From Alcanivorax sp. (GTDB lineage Bacteria; Pseudomonadota; Gammaproteobacteria; Pseudomonadales; Alcanivoracaceae): DNA of 8,074 bases. Positions 5,400-8,074 of this stretch are shown piece by piece. The stretch's first letter is position 1; every line of letters starts with the position of its first letter. The translations under genes were made by a program, and so were the position numbers. A model generated the notes under the pieces. It saw only the letters and a list, made by a program, of their open reading frames with translations, searched no databases and was not told the DNA's origin. The DNA lies in the NCBI GenBank assembly GCA_007135015.1, contig SLJS01000207.1, positions 1 through 8,074 on the forward strand, read 5' to 3'.

Positions 5400-6071
5400 A
5401 TGTCCGATCCCGAACTCATGGTCCGTCACCTGGGCCACATCGACTACGAATCCTGCTGGCAGCGGATGAAGGCCTTTACCGCCGAACGCGGCCCGGACAC
5501 CGTGGATGAGCTCTGGGTGGTCGAACACCCTTCCGTGTTTACCCTGGGGCAGGCAGGCCGGCCCGAGCATGTGCTCAACCCCGGCGCGATTCCCGTGGTC
5601 CAGAGCGACCGGGGCGGCCAGGTCACCTGGCACGGCCCGGGCCAGACGGTCATCTATCTGCTGCTGGAGCTGCGCCGCCACCGCCTGGGCGCGCGCTCAC
5701 TGGTCAGTGCCATCGAGGCGGCGGTGGTGGATTACTTGGCGAGCCAGGGCGTGGAAGCCGCGCCGCGACCGGATGCCCCCGGTGTCTATGTGAACGGCGC
5801 CAAGATCGCCGCGCTGGGCCTGCGCATCCGCAACGGCCGCAGCTACCACGGCCTGGCCTTCAACCGGGATCCGGACCTTTCCGTCTTCGAGCGCATCAAC
5901 CCCTGCGGCCACCAGGGCCAGCCGGTGACCAGCCTGCTCGAGCTGGGTCTGGACCCGGCCCGGGAGCCCTGCGAACAGGGGCTGCTGGACGCGCTCGCGC
6001 GCCGGCTGGGCGCGCCGCTGCGCCCGGCGCAGCCCGCGCCGTCACCGGGCGCGGCAACCCCGCAGAGCTGA
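5400..6071 (+). CDS. lipB: Octanoyl-[ACP]:protein N-octanoyltransferase LipB
   Basis: LipB moves the octanoyl group from acyl carrier protein to the lipoyl-domain lysine of target enzymes, the first step of lipoate synthesis in the cytosol. The 223-residue protein has the full family pattern: VEHPSVFTLGQAG near residues 41-53, the SDRGGQVTWHGPGQ motif beginning at 69, RPDAPGVYVNGAKIAALG with catalytic Lys135, and RINPCG with the nucleophile Cys169. Lys135 and Cys169 are at exactly the E. coli residue numbers. The tail beyond about residue 205 is Pro/Ala-rich and not conserved. The start at ATG 5400 aligns with E. coli LipB. A second in-frame ATG at 5418 would also keep the conserved part. No Shine-Dalgarno is obvious. 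lipA follows after a 76-base gap that has its own promoter candidate. Confidence 0.96.
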   Translation: MSDPELMVRHLGHIDYESCWQRMKAFTAERGPDTVDELWVVEHPSVFTLGQAGRPEHVLNPGAIPVVQSDRGGQVTWHGPGQTVIYLLLELRRHRLGARSLVSAIEAAVVDYLASQGVEAAPRPDAPGVYVNGAKIAALGLRIRNGRSYHGLAFNRDPDLSVFERINPCGHQGQPVTSLLELGLDPAREPCEQGLLDALARRLGAPLRPAQPAPSPGAATPQS

Positions 6072-6107
6072 ACGCTTCCGCCCATCAGGGCCCCGTATCC
6101 CCATAGC

Positions 6108-6116
6108 TGTTATACT
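6108..6116 (+). promoter_or_regulatory. Extended -10 promoter candidate for lipA
   Basis: TGT followed by TATACT (6111-6116) gives an extended -10 element with five of six consensus bases, standing out in GC-rich DNA. No good -35 is visible at 17 bases, which an extended -10 can tolerate. Transcription would start near 6123, giving a leader of about 25 bases that includes the AGGAG at 6138. lipA could thus be transcribed separately from lipB. Confidence 0.5.
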
Positions 6117-6137
6117 GCCCGCCGCATTTTCAGCTTC

Positions 6138-6142
6138 AGGAG
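6138..6142 (+). promoter_or_regulatory. Ribosome binding site of lipA
   Basis: AGGAG sits five bases before the ATG at 6148. It decides that start over an in-frame GTG at 6142 that overlaps the site itself. Confidence 0.85.
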
Positions 6143-6147
6143 TGCCC

Positions 6148-7131
6148 ATGACCGCGGAAGCCCGCCCCGCACGCCGCAAGGTGGTCCCCGGCGAGAAACT
6201 TCGTGGCGAGCGCAAGGTGCGCACCATCGATGTCACCGACGAGCCGGCCATCCAGCGCAAGCCGGACTGGATCCGTGTGCGCGTGCCCTCCAACGGTCGC
6301 ATCCAGCAGGTCAAGAGCATGCTGCGCAAGCAGAAGCTCGCCACGGTCTGCGAGGAAGCGGCCTGCCCCAACCTGCCGGAGTGTTTCGGCGGCGGCACCG
6401 CCACCTTCATGATCCTGGGCGAGATCTGCACCCGCCGCTGTGCTTTCTGCGACGTGGCCTTCGGCCGGCCCAACGCGCCGGACCCGGAAGAGCCGCAACA
6501 TCTGGCCGAAAGCGTGCGCGACATGGGACTGAAGTTCGTGGTGATCACCTCCGTGGACCGGGATGATCTGCCCGACGGCGGCGCCCAGCACTTTGCCGAC
6601 TGCATCAACGCGGTGCGCGAGATGACGCCGGAGACCCGCATCGAGATCCTCACGCCGGATTTCCGGCCCTGTCTCGACACGGCGCTGGAAATCCTCACGG
6701 ACAATCCGCCGGACGTGTTCAATCACAATATCGAGACGGTGCCGCAGCTCTACAAGCATATCCGGCCCGGTGCACGCTACGACCACTCGCTGAAGCTGTT
6801 GAAGGAATTCGGCGCGCGCAATCCGGATGTGCCCACCAAATCCGGCATCATGGTGGGCCTGGGCGAGACCAACGAGCAGGTGCTCTCCACCCTGGAAGAG
6901 CTGCGCGCCCATGACGTGAACATGGTGACCATCGGCCAGTATCTGCAGCCAAGCAAACACCATGCCCCCGTGGACCGTTTCGTGCACCCGGATGATTTCC
7001 GCATGTTCGCGGATGAAGGCCACAAAATGGGCTTCACCAACGTGGCTTCCGGCCCCATGGTGCGCAGTTCCTACCATGCCGACCTGCAGGCGAAGGGGAT
7101 CGATGTGGGCAGCGGGGGTGGACGTAGCTAG
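6148..7131 (+). CDS. lipA: Lipoyl synthase LipA (radical SAM)
   Basis: LipA inserts sulfur at C6 and C8 of protein-bound octanoyl groups, completing lipoate after LipB. The 327-residue protein has both iron-sulfur cluster motifs. The auxiliary cluster C-x4-C-x5-C is Cys68, Cys73 and Cys79 (CEEAACPNLPEC). The radical SAM cluster C-x3-C-x2-C is Cys94, Cys98 and Cys101 (CTRRCAFC). All six match E. coli numbering. The C-terminal RSSY motif at 306-309 supplies the serine ligand of the auxiliary cluster. Other family blocks visible are VVITSVDRDDLPDGGA, VFNHNIETV and KSGIMVGLGE. The start is fixed by AGGAG at 6138-6142. The gene ends in a Gly-rich GSGGGRS tail, and a ten-unit heptamer array begins five bases after the TAG. 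Confidence 0.97.
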   Translation: MTAEARPARRKVVPGEKLRGERKVRTIDVTDEPAIQRKPDWIRVRVPSNGRIQQVKSMLRKQKLATVCEEAACPNLPECFGGGTATFMILGEICTRRCAFCDVAFGRPNAPDPEEPQHLAESVRDMGLKFVVITSVDRDDLPDGGAQHFADCINAVREMTPETRIEILTPDFRPCLDTALEILTDNPPDVFNHNIETVPQLYKHIRPGARYDHSLKLLKEFGARNPDVPTKSGIMVGLGETNEQVLSTLEELRAHDVNMVTIGQYLQPSKHHAPVDRFVHPDDFRMFADEGHKMGFTNVASGPMVRSSYHADLQAKGIDVGSGGGRS

Positions 7132-7135
7132 GGAG

Positions 7136-7205
7136 GGACAAGGAGCAAGGAGCAAGGGGCAAGGGGCAAGGGGCAAGGGACAAGGGACAAGGGGCAAGGG
7201 GCAAG
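7136..7205 (+). repeat. GRRCAAG heptamer array, ten units
   Basis: Ten uninterrupted 7-bp units occupy 70 bases: GGACAAG, GAGCAAG twice, GGGCAAG three times, GGACAAG twice, GGGCAAG twice. Only the second and third bases vary, always between G and A, while CAAG is invariant. The array starts five bases after the lipA stop. Unlike the element at 3322-3496, no reverse-complement arm follows before the next gene. The following 130 bases, to the Shine-Dalgarno at 7333, show no gene or recognisable signal apart from a CCGG-AAAA-CCGG palindrome at 7277-7288. Confidence 0.9.
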
Positions 7206-7332
7206 CATGAGGGGCCCTGCACGGTTCCAGCGAGACTGACATCCGCGACGTTCCCGCCCGCGCCAGCGGCCAGCGACCGGAAAACCGGGAGCCAGTACTC
7301 TTTCTCTATCGCCCGAAAAGCGGCAGAGGAGA

Positions 7333-7337
7333 AGGAG
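7333..7337 (+). promoter_or_regulatory. Ribosome binding site of the GerW-like gene
   Basis: AGGAG, within GAAGGAG, lies five bases before the ATG at 7343. It is the strongest Shine-Dalgarno in the window and rules out the overlapping in-frame GTG at 7337. Confidence 0.85.
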
Positions 7338-7342
7338 TGGCC

Positions 7343-7675
7343 ATGAAGGACCTGATCACTGATGCGGTCAGCAAGAAGATTTCCAGCACTCTCGAAGGCT
7401 TGGGCGGCGCGCAGGCGCTGTATGGCGACCCGGTCACCCTGGACGGAGAAGAACTGATTCCGGTAGCGCGGGTACGCGTGGAACTGTCCTCCGCCGCCGA
7501 CGGCGAAGGCGGTGGAGATACCGCCGGCGGCCTGTCGGCGCTGGCGAAGGGCTCTGGCGGCGGCAACGCCAGCGCCGGCGTGCAGATCCATATCGAACCG
7601 CTGGGCGTGATCCGCTCCGGAAAGAACGGCCCGGAGTTTGCGCCCCTTCGGGGCGCGGTCGACGGTACTCAGTAG
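7343..7675 (+). CDS. GerW/YtfJ-like small protein (Spore_YtfJ family)
   Basis: This 110-residue protein resembles the GerW/YtfJ family. It has an N-terminal helix (KDLITDAVSKKISSTLEGL), then ALYGDPVTLDGEELIPVARVRVEL, which matches the family's 'GdPv..dG..iIPvskV' block. A low-complexity Gly/Ser/Ala stretch (about residues 51-75) follows, then AGVQIHIEPLGVIRS, the second conserved block. In Bacillus the family acts in spores, but the gene is also widespread in non-sporulating bacteria, where its role is unknown. Nothing else here suggests sporulation. The strong Shine-Dalgarno supports translation from 7343. Codons from 7640 onward overlap a GCGCCCC hairpin and the arm of repeat element C, so the last twelve residues (ending in GAVDGTQ) are repeat-encoded. 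I am confident of the gene and moderately so of the family. Confidence 0.78.
   Translation: MKDLITDAVSKKISSTLEGLGGAQALYGDPVTLDGEELIPVARVRVELSSAADGEGGGDTAGGLSALAKGSGGGNASAGVQIHIEPLGVIRSGKNGPEFAPLRGAVDGTQ
7640..7656. repeat. GCGCCCC/GGGGCGC hairpin, copy 3 (inside a CDS end)
   Basis: GCGCCCC (7640-7646), TTC loop and GGGGCGC (7650-7656) form a perfect 7-bp stem. It lies inside the 3' end of the GerW-like reading frame and begins repeat element C. Confidence 0.8.
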
Positions 7676-7774
7676 TCGGCAGTCAGAGCCGGGAGTTCCC
7701 GCTTCAGGGCTGTGCACGCGGTTGGGAGTGGAGCGCGGCGAAAGCCGCGCAAACCCGACCGCCGACCACTGCGC
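7657..7774. repeat. Heptamer-armed inverted repeat element, copy C
   Basis: The left arm is degenerate (GGTCGAC at 7657-7663, AGTCGGC at 7674-7680, AGTCAGA at 7681-7687). The right arm contains CCCGACC and GCCGACC at 7754-7767, followed by ACTGCGC. The core ends with a perfect hairpin, GCGCGGC (7733-7739), GAAA loop, GCCGCGC (7744-7750); GAAA is a stable GNRA-type loop. Copy C is flanked on both sides by GCGCCCC hairpins (7640-7656 and 7771-7787), the most complete arrangement in the window. It occupies almost all of the gap between the GerW-like gene and arfB. Confidence 0.78.
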
Positions 7775-7787
7775 CCCGAAGGGGCGC
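7771..7787. repeat. GCGCCCC/GGGGCGC hairpin, copy 4
   Basis: GCGCCCC (7771-7777), GAA loop and GGGGCGC (7781-7787) form a perfect 7-bp stem at the right edge of element C. It is the exact reverse complement of copy 3, so the two hairpins are mirror images around the element. Confidence 0.8.
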
Positions 7788-7816
7788 CGGCGCTCGGCGC
7801 TTCCGTCAATCCGCGG

Positions 7817-7822
7817 TACGCT
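7817..7822 (+). promoter_or_regulatory. Weak -10 candidate for arfB
   Basis: TACGCT shares four of six bases with the -10 consensus and would start transcription near 7829, giving a leader of about 30 bases before the ATG at 7859. No -35 is evident, so confidence is low. Confidence 0.2.
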
Positions 7823-7858
7823 GTCCCCAGATTGCTCCGCAACCCGAACCAGGTCGCC

Positions 7859-8074
7859 ATGCTGGAAATTACGCCCGAACTGTCCATCGCCGAGGAGGAA
7901 CTGGAATTCCAGGCGATCCGCGCCAGCGGACCGGGCGGGCAGCATGTCAACAAGGTGGCCAGCGCCGTGCAGCTGCGCTTCGACATCCATGCCTCGTCCC
8001 TGCCGACGGAGGTGCGCGAGCGCCTGATGCGCCTGGGCGACCGGCGCATCTCCGCCGAAGGGGTGGTGGTCATC
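7859..8074 (+). CDS. arfB: Alternative ribosome-rescue factor ArfB (YaeJ), 5' part
   Basis: The first 72 codons of an ArfB/YaeJ-type peptidyl-tRNA hydrolase run off the window end. The protein enters ribosomes stalled at the end of non-stop mRNA and hydrolyses the peptidyl-tRNA. The catalytic GGQ motif is at residues 26-28 (GPGGQHVNK), the same Gln28 as in E. coli ArfB. FDIHASSLPTEVRERL matches the following family segment (FDIRASSLP in E. coli). The position of GGQ so close to the N-terminus distinguishes ArfB from RF1/RF2, where long domains precede it. The basic C-terminal tail that inserts into the mRNA channel would lie beyond the window. The ATG at 7859 has a weak AGG five bases upstream. 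The repeat element C lies immediately upstream. Confidence 0.93.
   Translation, partial: MLEITPELSIAEEELEFQAIRASGPGGQHVNKVASAVQLRFDIHASSLPTEVRERLMRLGDRRISAEGVVVI

Noticed and set aside
7136..7205. CRISPR-like array
   Set aside because: The 7-bp units are directly adjacent with no unique spacers, and no cas gene is present in the window.
6136..7242. Minus-strand ORF of 368 codons opposite lipA
   Set aside because: It starts in the heptamer array (LPLAPC repeats) and lies antisense to LipA, whose cluster cysteines are all present on the plus strand.
7206..7332. Small gene from the ATG at 7207
   Set aside because: The frame ends after ten codons, and no other start with a ribosome binding site is seen in the gap.
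7034..7990. Minus-strand ORF of 318 codons across the GerW-like gene and arfB start
   Set aside because: It runs through two repeat elements and is antisense to better supported genes. It has no recognisable domain and is an open frame due to high GC.

Overview
The window is about 8 kb of a high-GC bacterial chromosome, most likely from a gammaproteobacterium. The genes dacA, ybeD, lipB and lipA lie in the order known from Escherichia coli, and the LipB and LipA catalytic cysteines fall at exactly the E. coli residue numbers. The GC-rich, repeat-punctuated style would fit an Ectothiorhodospiraceae or Chromatiales-type organism, but that placement is inference.

Layout. Positions 1-257 hold an intergenic repeat element and a hairpin. 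From 258 to 3292 there is a tight plus-strand cluster: a spermidine/spermine-synthase-like aminopropyltransferase, a PBP5-type D-Ala-D-Ala carboxypeptidase (dacA), a D-amino acid aminotransferase (dat) and a YbeD/DUF493 protein. dacA/dat and dat/ybeD overlap by 4 bases each. A single minus-strand gene (3473-5146) encodes an ABC-class P-loop ATPase of the COG3044 type; it separates ybeD from lipB (5400-6071) and lipA (6148-7131). Next come a small GerW/YtfJ-like gene (7343-7675) and the 5' part of arfB (7859 to the window end).

Function. DacA trims the terminal D-Ala from peptidoglycan stem peptides. Dat can convert D-Ala plus 2-oxoglutarate to pyruvate plus D-Glu, so the overlapping pair may link cell-wall trimming to D-amino acid recycling. 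LipB transfers octanoate from ACP to lipoyl domains and LipA inserts the two sulfurs, giving lipoate for the 2-oxoacid dehydrogenases and the glycine cleavage system. ArfB rescues stalled ribosomes.

The most unusual content is between the genes. Most of the larger intergenic gaps carry arrays of 7-bp repeats of two flavours: GGTCGGT/ACYGACC and GRRCAAG/CTTGYYY. These usually form a forward arm and an inverted arm around a GC-rich structured core. They are associated with a recurring perfect hairpin, GCGCCCC-loop-GGGGCGC (four copies), and a second one, GCGCGGC-loop-GCCGCGC (two copies). Two genes, the ABC ATPase and the GerW-like gene, end inside these elements, so their stop codons and last residues come from repeat DNA. 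I did not recognise a complete undescribed multi-gene system; this repeat family is the best candidate for something new.
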